Of a stretch of DNA of 17,161 nucleotides, positions 7,399 to 15,804 are shown one piece after another. Position 1 is the first letter of the stretch, and the number at the start of each line of letters is the position of its first letter. Source of the stretch: an uncultured bacterium (GTDB lineage: Bacteria; Cyanobacteriota; Vampirovibrionia; Gastranaerophilales; Gastranaerophilaceae). The position numbers were made by a program, and so were the translations under genes. Location of the stretch: NCBI GenBank assembly GCA_948742005.1, contig CAPYQR010000016.1:1-17161 (forward strand). Direction: 5' to 3'. The notes below the pieces were generated by a model. That model was not told where the DNA came from, did not search any database, and worked only from the letters and a program-made list of their open reading frames with translations.

Positions 7399-9489
7399 AT
7401 GAAAAAAGATTTTTTATTAGAAATATTAGTTCAGGAACTTCCTTATAAATTTATTCCAAGTGCAATTGAACAATTAAAAACGTCATTTGAAAAATTATTT
7501 AAAGAACAAGCCTTATCCCACGGTGCAATAAATGTTTATGCTACCCCGAGAAGACTTGCGGTTTTGGTAAATGAACTTGCGCTTGAACAAGAAAGCTTGG
7601 AAAAAGACGTTAAAGGTCCTATTTTAAACATTGCAAAAGACGAAAACGGTAATTTTACAAAAGCAGCACTTGGCTTTGCTTCTAAAAACGGCGTTGCGCA
7701 AGAAGATTTGTATGAAAAAGACAACTACATCTTTGCAAAAATCAAAATTACCGGAAGAAAAACAACGGATATTTTAAAAGAAAATGTTGAAAATTTAATT
7801 TTAAAACTTCAAGGCGCTCATTTTATGCGCTGGGGATATAATTCCGATAAATTTTCCCGTCCTGTTGAAAGTGTTGTTGCGCTTTTGGGAAATGATGTTG
7901 TTGAATTAAAAATTTTCGACAAAATTGCAGGAAGCAAAACTCAAGGCCACAGGTATTCTCAAAACAGAGCTGTCGAAATTGATGAGCCTAAAAATTATAT
8001 CAACCTTTTGAAAAAAGCACAGGTTTTTGTTGACCAAAACGAGCGCAGGCAAATTATTATCGAAAATGCTAAAAAATGCGCATTAGAAAATAATTTAACA
8101 ATCAAATTTGACGATTTTGAAGATTTGTTGGAAGAAGTAACATTTATTACGGAATATCCAATAAGCGTTTTGTGCGATTTTGATAAAAAATATTTAGAAA
8201 TTCCCTCAATCGTTACAACAACCGTAATGACCCAACATCAAAGATATTTCCCGCTTTGGGATAATGATGGCAAATTATCAAACCATTTTATTACCATGGC
8301 AAATTATGTCGGAAATGATTTTTCAAACATTAAAGCAGGAAACCAAAGAGTTATCTGCGCAAGGCTGGAAGATGGGATATTTTTCTTTAAGGAAGATACA
8401 AAGACCCATCTTGAAGAAAAACTTGAAAACCTTAAAGGAATGACATTCCAAAAAGGTTTGGGTACATTATTTGACAAAACTTCAAGAATGATTGAAATCA
8501 GCGGCAAAATAATCGAAGCTTTAAAGCAAAATCCGCAGAATTTGTCTAAAATTCAAAATTTAAATGAAAACGATGTTTTAAGATGTGCAAAATTATCGAA
8601 ATGTGACCTTTCTACTAAACTTGTTTTTGAATTCACGGAACTTCAAGGTTTTATCGGTCAAAATTATGCTTTATTGGATGGCGAAAATGAAAATGTGGCA
8701 AAAGGAATTTGTGAACATTATTTTCCCTTGGGCGCTAATTCGGATTTAGCGGAAGATATTACAGGGCAAATTGTTTCTTTGGCTGATAAGATAGATACAA
8801 TTAATGCATTATTTATTTCAACACAAGGGGATAAAAAGAAAAAACGCCCGACAGGCTCAAACGATCCTTTAGGTGCAAGACGTGCTGCGATTGGGATTTT
8901 GAGAACAATAATTGAGAAGAATTTAAATTTAAATTTAGACGATTTGATTAAATTTTCTCTTGATTTGTTGTCAAAAGAATTTTCAATTCCGCTTGAAGAA
9001 ACAATAGCGGACGAATTAAGAGAATTTTATCTTCAAAGGCTGCTGTTTATGTTTGATAAAGAATTTAATTTAAACGTTATTCAAGCATGTGCTAAATTTA
9101 ACCCGTTAAACGATTTGAACAGTTTTATTGAAAGAGTGAAGATTCTAACAAATTATCAAAATAATGAATCTTTTGAAAAATTAAAAGAAAACGCAACAAG
9201 AGTTTCGAGAATTTTAAAATCATCCAATGAAAATTTTGATGTTTGTGAGGATTTATTTAATTCAGACGAAGAAAAAAATCTTTATATTTCAATAATTAAC
9301 CATAAACAAGACTGTATTGATTTAAAAAGTTATATCGAATCTTTGAATGTTTTAATTAAACCAATCGAAGAATTTTTTGAAAAGGTTCTTGTTATGGATA
9401 AAGATGAAAAAATCAAAAACAATAGAATTGCACTTTTGAATTTGTTGAATCAAAAATTTAGTGCGGTTTGTGAATTTGAAAAATTGTAA
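7399..9489 (+). CDS. glyS: Glycine--tRNA ligase beta subunit
   Basis: Beta subunit of the bacterial (alpha-beta)2 glycyl-tRNA synthetase, which binds tRNA-Gly and is needed with the catalytic alpha subunit (GlyQ) to charge it. The 696 residues match the family length. The N-terminus (LLEILVQELPYKFIPSA) is the standard one, which fixes the ATG start. PTGSNDPLGARRAAIGILR is the well-conserved central signature. The C-terminal region contains a DALR-like anticodon-binding end (RVSRILK, then the final ALLNLLNQKFSAVCEF segment). glyQ is not in the window. A stand-alone glyS is known in Cyanobacteria, whereas many other bacteria keep glyQS together. It has no ribosome site and ends 11 bases from the opposing exonuclease gene, with no terminator visible in the gap. 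Confidence 0.97.
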   Translation: MKKDFLLEILVQELPYKFIPSAIEQLKTSFEKLFKEQALSHGAINVYATPRRLAVLVNELALEQESLEKDVKGPILNIAKDENGNFTKAALGFASKNGVAQEDLYEKDNYIFAKIKITGRKTTDILKENVENLILKLQGAHFMRWGYNSDKFSRPVESVVALLGNDVVELKIFDKIAGSKTQGHRYSQNRAVEIDEPKNYINLLKKAQVFVDQNERRQIIIENAKKCALENNLTIKFDDFEDLLEEVTFITEYPISVLCDFDKKYLEIPSIVTTTVMTQHQRYFPLWDNDGKLSNHFITMANYVGNDFSNIKAGNQRVICARLEDGIFFFKEDTKTHLEEKLENLKGMTFQKGLGTLFDKTSRMIEISGKIIEALKQNPQNLSKIQNLNENDVLRCAKLSKCDLSTKLVFEFTELQGFIGQNYALLDGENENVAKGICEHYFPLGANSDLAEDITGQIVSLADKIDTINALFISTQGDKKKKRPTGSNDPLGARRAAIGILRTIIEKNLNLNLDDLIKFSLDLLSKEFSIPLEETIADELREFYLQRLLFMFDKEFNLNVIQACAKFNPLNDLNSFIERVKILTNYQNNESFEKLKENATRVSRILKSSNENFDVCEDLFNSDEEKNLYISIINHKQDCIDLKSYIESLNVLIKPIEEFFEKVLVMDKDEKIKNNRIALLNLLNQKFSAVCEFEKL

Positions 9490-9500
9490 TATTTTTTTTA

Positions 9501-10430
9501 TTATGATTTTTTCTCGGCATTTTTTTCAGGTTTAATAATTCCGAAAGATTTATTTTCGGATATTTCAACTCTTGCGGATTTGATTTTGTCTTTAAGTTCG
9601 CTTGGTATGCTGTTTCCTGCAACTAATCTGTCAACAAAAGAGTTGTTTAATTTTACCGCTTTTGTTAATGCGCCGATTTCATCAAGTGTTTCTTTGATTT
9701 GAGTAAAATCATAGGAGAAAGTTTTTTTATGATTATAAGTTAAAATTTCTCCCGTGTTGGCTTGGATTTCTTTGCCTCCGCGTTCAAAATATATTTTGAA
9801 AATCGAGCGCAGGTCTTGAATTTCAGATTGCATGGTGTTGATTGCGCTTTGAAGCCTTAAATATCTTTCGAAAAGATATTCAACATGGTCAATTTGAGAT
9901 AATTGCCAGTTGTATTTTTGATAATATAATGCTTTTAATTTGGGATAACATTGCGCTAATGCCATAGCATCTCCCATGGCTCTGTGTCTTTTTTCGTTTG
10001 TACCCTGAAAAACACTCACCAAACAATCAAGCCCGCAGGATTCGTATTGAGGATAAACTTCTTTAAACATCATTTGTGTATCGATGTAATTGTTTTCCAG
10101 CGGTTTATTATAAAGTCTTTTTGATGTTTTATTCAGAAAAGAAAAGTCAAAAATTGCATTATGTGCAACAATCGGCGCTTCGCCTATGAATTCAAAAATC
10201 TGCGGGTAAATTTCTTCTTCTTCAGGTGCGTCAGCTAAATCATCTTCGCAAATCCCATGGATTGCTTGAGAAGATTTTCTTATGTGTTGATGAGGGTTTA
10301 TTAGTGTTTCAAATTTTTCTTTGATTTTACCGTTTACAAGTTTAACCCCAGCGAATTCGATTATTTTTTCTTTTGTATAATCAAGCCCTGTTGTTTCAAC
10401 ATCAATTATAACTTCGATTTCTTTTGCCAT
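9501..10430 (-). CDS. DnaQ-like 3'-5' exonuclease (DEDDh)
   Basis: DEDDh-family exonuclease of the DNA polymerase III epsilon/PolC type; such enzymes remove nucleotides from DNA 3' ends in proofreading or repair. All five catalytic residues are present: D10 and E12 in the IDVETTGL motif, D95 in HNAIFDFSFL, H149 and D154 in RHRAMGDA. The exonuclease domain fills about 1-175 of 309 residues. The remaining ~135 residues are helical and charged, with a Lys/Glu-rich end; I do not recognise a domain there, so it is not a simple epsilon subunit. The ATG has AGAAAGG seven bases upstream. It is the last gene of the minus-strand set ilvD, MlaD-like, exonuclease, 34 bases after the MlaD-like gene. Its exact role (replicative proofreader or accessory nuclease) is undecided. 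Confidence 0.88.
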   Translation of the reverse strand: MAKEIEVIIDVETTGLDYTKEKIIEFAGVKLVNGKIKEKFETLINPHQHIRKSSQAIHGICEDDLADAPEEEEIYPQIFEFIGEAPIVAHNAIFDFSFLNKTSKRLYNKPLENNYIDTQMMFKEVYPQYESCGLDCLVSVFQGTNEKRHRAMGDAMALAQCYPKLKALYYQKYNWQLSQIDHVEYLFERYLRLQSAINTMQSEIQDLRSIFKIYFERGGKEIQANTGEILTYNHKKTFSYDFTQIKETLDEIGALTKAVKLNNSFVDRLVAGNSIPSELKDKIKSARVEISENKSFGIIKPEKNAEKKS

Positions 10431-10464
10431 TCAGTTGCCTTTCTGGAATTATCATAGCATAAAA

Positions 10465-11121
10465 TCATTTTTTAATAAATTGATTTATTTTTTGAGTCAT
10501 CTCATCTGCTTTTTCTATTTTTTCCTGCAGTTCTTTTTCTTTAAATCTCATTTTATTAATTTTTTCTTCTTGATTTTTGCTGAATTCCTTTATGTTTTTA
10601 TCAGCATCTTTAAAAGTATCTTTATTGAAAACGGAAATTGTATCAAAAATATGTTCGGCAGCTGGTTTATTAAAGCCTTTGACATATCTTTCAAGCCCTT
10701 CTATGATATCAACAATATTAACAACTTCGCGCACAACATCGTTGATTCTGATTGTGCTGTCGGTTAAAATCCCGACATTGCATGATCCGTCAGGAGGTGT
10801 AAGTTCAATCGATTTTGAGCCGCCGAGCCCGTAGAATTCTACCCTTGCACTTGTTCCGTTTGGGATTTTCATATCCTTTTTTGTTACGACAATTTGAACA
10901 TTGATGTGCTTGTCTTTTGAAGCCAGTTTTCTTACATAACCGATATTCATCCCCATAAACCGCACGGGAGAACCGCTCGTTATTCCGTCAATATCTTTAA
11001 ATTGTATTGTGTAAATGTTTGGAAGTATGAATATTTTAGAATACATGTAAACAAGAGCGCAAAAAATCAAGATAAGCAAAATTATCCAGATAATTATTTC
11101 GATTATAATCGGTTTTTTCAT
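10465..11121 (-). CDS. MlaD/MCE-domain lipid transport protein
   Basis: Membrane-anchored MCE-domain protein, likely the periplasmic substrate-binding part of an ABC lipid transporter that moves phospholipids between inner and outer membranes (MlaD-type). Of 218 residues, 6-27 form one N-terminal membrane anchor and about 36-128 the MCE domain with the signature GSPVRFMGMNIGYV (50-63) and VEFYGLGGSKSIEL (94-107). About 160-218 is a Lys/Glu-rich helical coiled-coil tail. This is a single-MCE protein of ordinary size. The partner permease (MlaE) and ATPase (MlaF) genes are not in the window. It sits 15 bases downstream of ilvD and 34 upstream of the exonuclease gene, so it is probably cotranscribed with them although the functions do not obviously match. 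The ribosome site is weak. Confidence 0.88.
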   Translation of the reverse strand: MKKPIIIEIIIWIILLILIFCALVYMYSKIFILPNIYTIQFKDIDGITSGSPVRFMGMNIGYVRKLASKDKHINVQIVVTKKDMKIPNGTSARVEFYGLGGSKSIELTPPDGSCNVGILTDSTIRINDVVREVVNIVDIIEGLERYVKGFNKPAAEHIFDTISVFNKDTFKDADKNIKEFSKNQEEKINKMRFKEKELQEKIEKADEMTQKINQFIKK

Positions 11122-11136
11122 AATTTTTCTGTCTTT

Positions 11137-12795
11137 TTACTGCGCAATTGCCCCTTTGTTTGCCTGCGAAACGCTTTTTTGATATTTTGATAAATATCCT
11201 TTAGGAACTTCGTTTTGATAAGGCTTAAAGTTTTCTTTTCTTTTGTTTAGAGTTTCATCATCTACTTTAAGGTTAATTGTTCTTTTGTTGATATCAATTT
11301 CAATGATATCACCATCTTCAATTAACCCGATAACTCCGCCAAGACAAGCTTCAGGCGCAATATGACCAATGCAGAGCCCTCTTGTTCCTCCGGAGAATCT
11401 GCCGTCTGTTATAAGGGCGCATTTTTTGCCTAAACCTTTGCCGACTAAAAGCGAAGTCGGCGCAAGCATCTCGCGCATACCGGGGCCTCCTTTTGGTCCT
11501 TCGTAGCGGATAACAACAACATCACCCGCAACAACAACATCATCAACAATCGCTTTCATAGCATCTTCTTCGTGGTTAAAGACCCGCGCACGTCCTTGGA
11601 ATTCAAAAACATCCTTATCAACGCCTGAAATTTTAATAACAGCACCATCTGGAGCTAAGTTTCCATGTAGAATTGCAAGACCGGGGTTTGAAGTTATCGG
11701 ATTATCAAGAGGTTTTATAACGTTGTTATCAACCCATGCAGAATTTGCAATTTCGGATACTTTTAAACCAATCACATTTTTTGTATCTTTAAATTCAGGG
11801 GTTTTGTTGAATAATGTTTTAAATACTCCGGGGATTCCCCCTGCATTATCTAAATCGGTCATAGTTAGGGTGCTTGATGGGTCAAGTTTAATTATTTGAG
11901 GGATTTTATTGCTTAATTCTTCAAAATCATCTAAAGAAAGCTCAATATCTGCACTTTGTGCGATTGCAAGCAGATGAAGAATTGAATTTGTAGAACCGCC
12001 AAGGGTTAAATCCGCAACAATCGCGTTTCTGATTGAATTACGCGTTACAATGTCGCGCGGGAGAATGTTTTGTCTTACAATATCGCAAATTGCAAACCCT
12101 GATTCAAAAGCAATTCTTTTCTTTTTAGAAGAAACCGCAGCAGATGTCGCACAATATGGCAGGCTCATACCCATAACTTCCGTTAAGCAGGCAAGGGTGT
12201 TTGCTGTGTATAATCCTTGACAAGAGCCGATTGTAGGACAAGCATAATGTTCCATTTCATTAAGTTTTTCTTCGCTGATTTCCCCCGCGCGGTATCTTCC
12301 GACAGCTTCTGAGGAACCGCGGATGAATGTTAAGGTTTCACCTTTGCAATGACCCTCAAGTGACGGACCTGCAGTTACGATGATTGAGGGGATATTTAAT
12401 CGAAGCGCTGCAATTAACATTCCGGGGGTGATTTTATCGCAATTTGTTAATAAAACAAGACCGTCTAATTGATGAGCATTTGCGACTGTTTCAACGCAAT
12501 CGGCGATTAAATCTCTGCTGGGGAGTGAATATCTCATTCCGCAGTGACCCATTGCAATCCCGTCACATACTGCGGGAACGCCGAAAATAAACGCCTGTGC
12601 GCCGTTTGAATGGATTCCTTTTTCAATTTGGCGTTCTAAATCGCGCATGCCGGCATGACCCGGGACTAAATCAGAAAAAGAACTTGCAATTCCGATGAAT
12701 GGTTTTTTAATATTTTTATCCGACAATCCCCCTGCGTACAACAAAGCTCTGTGCGGGGCATGTTCTGTTCCTGTTTTTAGAATATCGCTTCTCAT
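11137..12795 (-). CDS. ilvD: Dihydroxy-acid dehydratase
   Basis: Iron-sulfur dehydratase that converts 2,3-dihydroxy-isovalerate and 2,3-dihydroxy-3-methylvalerate to the 2-oxo acids leading to valine/leucine and isoleucine. The 552-residue length is typical. Cluster-ligand cysteines C119 (TNCDKITPG) and C192 ([12 protein letters not shown]) are present. The segment near residues 40-48 reads DLVPGH rather than the PCN of three-cysteine [2Fe-2S] enzymes, so the E. coli-like oxygen-sensitive [4Fe-4S] type is more likely. The C-terminal [11 protein letters not shown] motif is intact. GAGGG lies five to six bases before the ATG. It heads the minus-strand set with the MlaD-like and exonuclease genes and is divergent from the NrtR-like regulator, which could control it. 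Confidence 0.97.
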   Translation of the reverse strand: MRSDILKTGTEHAPHRALLYAGGLSDKNIKKPFIGIASSFSDLVPGHAGMRDLERQIEKGIHSNGAQAFIFGVPAVCDGIAMGHCGMRYSLPSRDLIADCVETVANAHQLDGLVLLTNCDKITPGMLIAALRLNIPSIIVTAGPSLEGHCKGETLTFIRGSSEAVGRYRAGEISEEKLNEMEHYACPTIGSCQGLYTANTLACLTEVMGMSLPYCATSAAVSSKKKRIAFESGFAICDIVRQNILPRDIVTRNSIRNAIVADLTLGGSTNSILHLLAIAQSADIELSLDDFEELSNKIPQIIKLDPSSTLTMTDLDNAGGIPGVFKTLFNKTPEFKDTKNVIGLKVSEIANSAWVDNNVIKPLDNPITSNPGLAILHGNLAPDGAVIKISGVDKDVFEFQGRARVFNHEEDAMKAIVDDVVVAGDVVVIRYEGPKGGPGMREMLAPTSLLVGKGLGKKCALITDGRFSGGTRGLCIGHIAPEACLGGVIGLIEDGDIIEIDINKRTINLKVDDETLNKRKENFKPYQNEVPKGYLSKYQKSVSQANKGAIAQ

Positions 12796-12829
12796 TTTTT
12801 CCCTCGTTTATATTGTTTTATATAATCCT

Positions 12830-12859
12830 ATTAAAACATTTTTTTAATAAATTAATCAA
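12830..12859 (-). promoter_or_regulatory. Promoter of ilvD
   Basis: On the minus strand, TTGATT (12859-12854) and the -10 hexamer TTTAAT (12835-12830) are separated by 18 bases, with a TG extended -10 element before the hexamer. Transcription would start near 12823, leaving about 28 bases of leader that contain the GAGGG ribosome site. Its -35 box ends three bases from the -35 box of the divergent promoter. Confidence 0.5.
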
Positions 12860-12862
12860 CCC

Positions 12863-12891
12863 TTGATATTAATCTTAATTTATTGTAACAT
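12863..12891 (+). promoter_or_regulatory. Promoter of the NrtR-like regulator gene
   Basis: TTGATA (12863-12868, five of six consensus bases) lies exactly 17 bases from TAACAT (12886-12891, four of six). Only six bases separate the -10 hexamer from the ATG at 12898, so transcription is predicted to start at or within a base or two of the start codon. No Shine-Dalgarno sequence is present. This is a good candidate for a leaderless mRNA. Confidence 0.5.
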
Positions 12892-12897
12892 AAGCCT

Positions 12898-13584
12898 ATG
12901 AGAACTTTTGCGGAAACAAAAACACACGAGGTAACGGTTGACGTTGTTATTTTAACAATTCATAATGATAAATTAAAAGTTTTGCTTGTTAAACGTGTTA
13001 ATGAACCGTTTAGAGGCAAATGGTCTATCCCCGGGGGATTTATCCGCTTATCTGAAAACATCGATGATGCTGCATTGCGCGTTTTAAAAGAAAAGACAAC
13101 CGTTTCAAACATTTATCTTGAACAATTATACACTTTCGGCGACCCTTTGCGCTATCCTAATGCCCGTGTCATTACCTGTGCTTATTTTGCGCTTTTAAGA
13201 GCGGAAGATATCAAACTTGACCCGAAAAATATCGAAGGTGTTTCGGATATTCAATGGCATGATGCTGAAAAATTGCCTCCTTTAGCATTTGACCACAAAG
13301 AAATTATTGAATATTCGCTAAAAAGAACGCGTGAAAGATTGGAGCTTTGTCCGATTGCATTTCAATTGCTTCCTAAAAAATTCACCTTAACGGAATTACA
13401 AAAATCTTACGAATTAATCCTCAAAAAGCAATTGGATAAAAGAAATTTCAGAAAAAAAATGCTAGCATCAAACATTTTGGTTGAAACAAACGAAGTAACA
13501 AAATCTGTTTCAAAACGCCCTGCGGCATTGTATTCTTTTGATAATATTACACTGAATTCTAAGCGTGGACATTTTTTCTCGTAA
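12898..13584 (+). CDS. NrtR-like Nudix-domain transcriptional regulator
   Basis: A 228-residue protein with a Nudix domain (about 12-145) and a C-terminal winged-helix DNA-binding domain (about 155-228; FTLTELQKSYELIL, DKRNFRKKML, RPAALYSFD), the architecture of NrtR-type regulators. The Nudix box is degenerate: G47, E53, R61 and E65 remain, but the expected catalytic glutamates after R61 and after E65 are V62 and K66. This suggests ligand binding (ADP-ribose or a related metabolite) without hydrolysis. Known relatives repress NAD biosynthesis or sugar-use genes; the effector and targets here are unknown. The intergenic region shared with ilvD is only 102 bases, so ilvD and the gene itself are the first candidate targets. 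It has no ribosome site. Confidence 0.85.
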   Translation: MRTFAETKTHEVTVDVVILTIHNDKLKVLLVKRVNEPFRGKWSIPGGFIRLSENIDDAALRVLKEKTTVSNIYLEQLYTFGDPLRYPNARVITCAYFALLRAEDIKLDPKNIEGVSDIQWHDAEKLPPLAFDHKEIIEYSLKRTRERLELCPIAFQLLPKKFTLTELQKSYELILKKQLDKRNFRKKMLASNILVETNEVTKSVSKRPAALYSFDNITLNSKRGHFFS

Positions 13585-13623
13585 AAATTTTGAATGTTGT
13601 AGATTTTATGATTTTTTTTGTTG

Positions 13624-13629
13624 TATAAT
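13624..13629 (+). promoter_or_regulatory. -10 element upstream of the leuD-like gene
   Basis: A perfect TATAAT lies 24 bases before the ATG at 13654. No good -35 box is seen at 16-18 bases (TTGTAG at 13597 is 21 bases away). Predicted start near 13636 gives a short leader containing GGAG. Readthrough from the regulator gene, 69 bases upstream, is also possible since no terminator lies between them. Confidence 0.4.
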
Positions 13630-13653
13630 TTAGAAAAAATTATGGAGCAAAAA

Positions 13654-14166
13654 ATGAGCGAAAATTATATAAAAAAAGGAAAAGCTTTTAAATTCGGCGA
13701 TAATATTTCAACTGACCACATTGCGCCTGGAAGATTATTTCATTTAAGAAATGACCTTGAAGAATTTTCAAAACATGTTCTGGAAGATGCTGACCCTGAA
13801 TTTGCAAAAAATCTTAAAAAAGGCGATTTTGTCGTTGCGGGGAATAATTTCGGGCTTGGTTCTTCACGCGAACATGCTCCACAGATTATTAAAATAGCGG
13901 GAGTCGGTGCGGTAATTGCAAAATCTTTTGCAAGAATTTTTTACCGTAATGCAATAAATATCGGGCTTTTGGCGATTGAATGCGATACGGATAAAATTGA
14001 TGCGGGTGATGAACTTGAACTTGATATAAAATCGGGAATTTTGAAAAATTTAACTAAAAATATTGAGCTTAAAATAACACCGCTTCCTGATGTTATGATT
14101 AAACTTTTAAATGATGGCGGTCTGGTTGAGCATTTGAAAAAGAACGGGGATTTTCAACTTGTCTAA
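13654..14166 (+). CDS. leuD: LeuD/aconitase-type dehydratase small subunit
   Basis: Swivel-domain small subunit of the LeuCD / homoaconitase / aconitase superfamily; with a large iron-sulfur subunit it isomerises 3-isopropylmalate or a tricarboxylate by dehydration and rehydration. 170 residues from the ATG at 13654, which has GGAG seven bases upstream; in-frame starts at 13642 and 13618 are less likely. Signatures: STDHIAPGR (19-27), NFGLGSSREHAP (65-76) and AKSFARIFYRNAINIGL (89-105). The substrate-loop region reads FHLRND (29-34); an arginine there recalls the YLRT loop reported for homoaconitases, but the alignment needs a two-residue insertion. The large subunit is not in the window. The 3' end overlaps the isocitrate-dehydrogenase gene by eight bases, implying coupled translation and a shared pathway, so an aconitase role is possible. 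Confidence 0.85.
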   Translation: MSENYIKKGKAFKFGDNISTDHIAPGRLFHLRNDLEEFSKHVLEDADPEFAKNLKKGDFVVAGNNFGLGSSREHAPQIIKIAGVGAVIAKSFARIFYRNAINIGLLAIECDTDKIDAGDELELDIKSGILKNLTKNIELKITPLPDVMIKLLNDGGLVEHLKKNGDFQLV

Positions 14167-15172
14167 GGAATTTAACATAACTTTAATTGATGGTGACGGT
14201 ATCGGTCCTGAGATAACTGAAAGCGTTGTGGAAATCATCGAAGCAACGGGCTTAAAAATCAATTGGGACAGGCAAATTGCAGGAATCCGCGCGCATGAAA
14301 AAACAGGGGAAGTTTTACCGCAGAGTGTGATTGAATCAATAAAGAAAAACAAAATTTGCCTAAAAGCCCCGATAACAACACCCATCGGGTTCGGGTTCAA
14401 GTCGATTAATGTTCAATTAAGAAGAATCTTTGACCTTTATGCTAATGTCCGCCCGAGCAAGAATCTTAAAGGGGTTAAGACGCCTTTTGATGATGTTGAT
14501 TTGGTGATAATCCGTGAAAATACGGAAGATATCTACGCTGGGCTTGAAGAAAAAATAAACGATGACACTATCCATGGAATTAAATTAATCACAAAACAAG
14601 GTTCGATGCGAATTTGCGATTTTGCGTTTGATTATGCTCTTAAAAACGGAAGAAAAGAAGTTTGTGTCGTTACAAAAGCAAATATTTCAAAGCTTGCTGA
14701 TGGGATGTTTTTAAATTGCTTTAGAGAAGCTGCAAAAAATTATCCGCAAATCAAAACACGTGAGATTCTGATTGATAATCTTTGCATGCAGCTGGTTTTG
14801 AATCCGTCGCAGTTTGATGTTTTAGTTATGCCTAATTTATATGGCGATATTGCTTCTGACCTTTGTGCGGGGTTGATTGGCGGGCTGGGATTAGCGCAAA
14901 GCGCTAATATCGGAAAAGATTGCGCGATTTTTGAAGCGGTACATGGTTCTGCTCCTGATATTGCAGGAAAAAATATTGCAAATCCCACGGGGTTATTGAG
15001 AAGCGCAATATTAATGCTTGAATATATCGGTGAAACCGCAAATGCAAAAAAAATTAAAAATGCTTTATTTGAAACTATAGCTGAGGGAAAAATTTTAACT
15101 AAAGATTTAGGCGGAAGTGCAACACTTGATGAATTCAGTGCTGAAATTATAAGAAAAATTAAAGAAAATTAA
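14159..15172 (+). CDS. icd: NAD-dependent isocitrate dehydrogenase family enzyme
   Basis: Metal-dependent beta-decarboxylating dehydrogenase, 337 residues. GDGIGPE is at 12-18. The substrate segment S82-x-N84-xxx-R88, with R98 in NVRP, matches the Ser/Asn/Arg set of isocitrate dehydrogenases and lacks the Glu/Leu pattern of isopropylmalate dehydrogenase. RENTEDIY (119-126), K173 and the metal aspartates D206, D230 and D234 are present. The cofactor loop is HGSAPDIAG, where D267 and I268 replace the Lys/Tyr pair of NADP enzymes, so NAD is the likely cofactor. The predicted reaction is isocitrate to 2-oxoglutarate plus CO2. The TTG start lies within the leuD-like gene (eight-base overlap) with a GGGGA-type ribosome site. 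Homoisocitrate is a less likely substrate. Confidence 0.88.
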   Translation: MSKEFNITLIDGDGIGPEITESVVEIIEATGLKINWDRQIAGIRAHEKTGEVLPQSVIESIKKNKICLKAPITTPIGFGFKSINVQLRRIFDLYANVRPSKNLKGVKTPFDDVDLVIIRENTEDIYAGLEEKINDDTIHGIKLITKQGSMRICDFAFDYALKNGRKEVCVVTKANISKLADGMFLNCFREAAKNYPQIKTREILIDNLCMQLVLNPSQFDVLVMPNLYGDIASDLCAGLIGGLGLAQSANIGKDCAIFEAVHGSAPDIAGKNIANPTGLLRSAILMLEYIGETANAKKIKNALFETIAEGKILTKDLGGSATLDEFSAEIIRKIKEN

Positions 15173-15210
15173 AAAAACAACGGATAAATGTTAATGAAAA
15201 GGAGAAAAAA

Positions 15211-15741
15211 ATGACTAAATGGGTATGTTCAGTTTGCGGTTATACGGTTGAAGCAGAATCTGCTCCTGAAAAATGTCCTCAATGCGGAGCAACTAAATTT
15301 AATAAAGCAGGCGATGGTTCTTTTGCTTGCGTTCATGAAGTCGGCATTGGTAAAAACGTTGATGCTACAATTCTTCAAGGTTTAAAAGACCATTTTAACG
15401 GCGAATGCTGCGAAGTCGGCATGTATCTTGCAATGTCAAGAGTTGCTGATAGAGAAGGATTCCCTGAAGCAGCAGAAGCTTATAAAAGAATTGCTTATGA
15501 AGAAGCAGAACATGCTGCAAAATTTGCTGAATTATTAGGCGAAGTAGTTTCACCATCTACAAAAGAAAACTTACAGGCAAGGGTTGATGCTGAAACAGGC
15601 GCATGTGCTGCAAAACTTGAAATTGCTAAAAGAGCAAAGGAATTAGGACTTGACGCAATACATGATACAGTTCATGAAATGGCAAAAGATGAAGCTCGTC
15701 ATGGCGCTGCATTTAAAGGATTATTAGACAGATTATTTTAA
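15211..15741 (+). CDS. Reverse rubrerythrin (rubredoxin-first)
   Basis: Non-haem iron protein of oxidative-stress defence in anaerobes, reducing hydrogen peroxide and, in characterised clostridial relatives, oxygen. The 176 residues start with a rubredoxin-type iron site (C6, C9, C22, C25), followed by a four-helix diiron domain (about 48-176). Likely iron ligands lie in GECCE (65-68), EEAEH (97-101) and DEARH (160-164). Classical rubrerythrin has the reverse order, so this is the revRbr type. A strong AAGGAG ribosome site sits seven bases before the ATG, and codon use is more regular than in its neighbours; both suggest high expression. It lies 38 bases after the dehydrogenase gene with no promoter visible in the gap and ends at a strong terminator. 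Confidence 0.93.
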   Translation: MTKWVCSVCGYTVEAESAPEKCPQCGATKFNKAGDGSFACVHEVGIGKNVDATILQGLKDHFNGECCEVGMYLAMSRVADREGFPEAAEAYKRIAYEEAEHAAKFAELLGEVVSPSTKENLQARVDAETGACAAKLEIAKRAKELGLDAIHDTVHEMAKDEARHGAAFKGLLDRLF

Positions 15742-15752
15742 TAAAAATCAAT

Positions 15753-15792
15753 AAAAAACCGAAAGAAGAATAAAAGCTTCTTTCGGTTTTTT
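15753..15792. terminator. Bidirectional rho-independent terminator
   Basis: A perfect 16-base inverted repeat (15753-15768 and 15777-15792; core CCGAAAGAAG / CTTCTTTCGG) with an eight-base loop. The A-rich left flank and T-rich right flank give a T tract on both strands. It begins 11 bases after the rubrerythrin stop and 12 bases beyond the stop of the opposing DUF2085 gene, so it probably ends both transcripts. Confidence 0.92.
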
Positions 15793-15804
15793 AATGCTAA
15801 TTTT

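Noticed and set aside
9541..9562. Hairpin TCCGAAA...TTTCGGA near the glyS/exonuclease junction as a terminator
   Set aside because: It lies inside exonuclease codons and neither strand has a T tract after it.
12796..12897. T-box, attenuator or other leader RNA controlling ilvD
   Set aside because: The predicted leader is under 30 bases, too short for any such structure.
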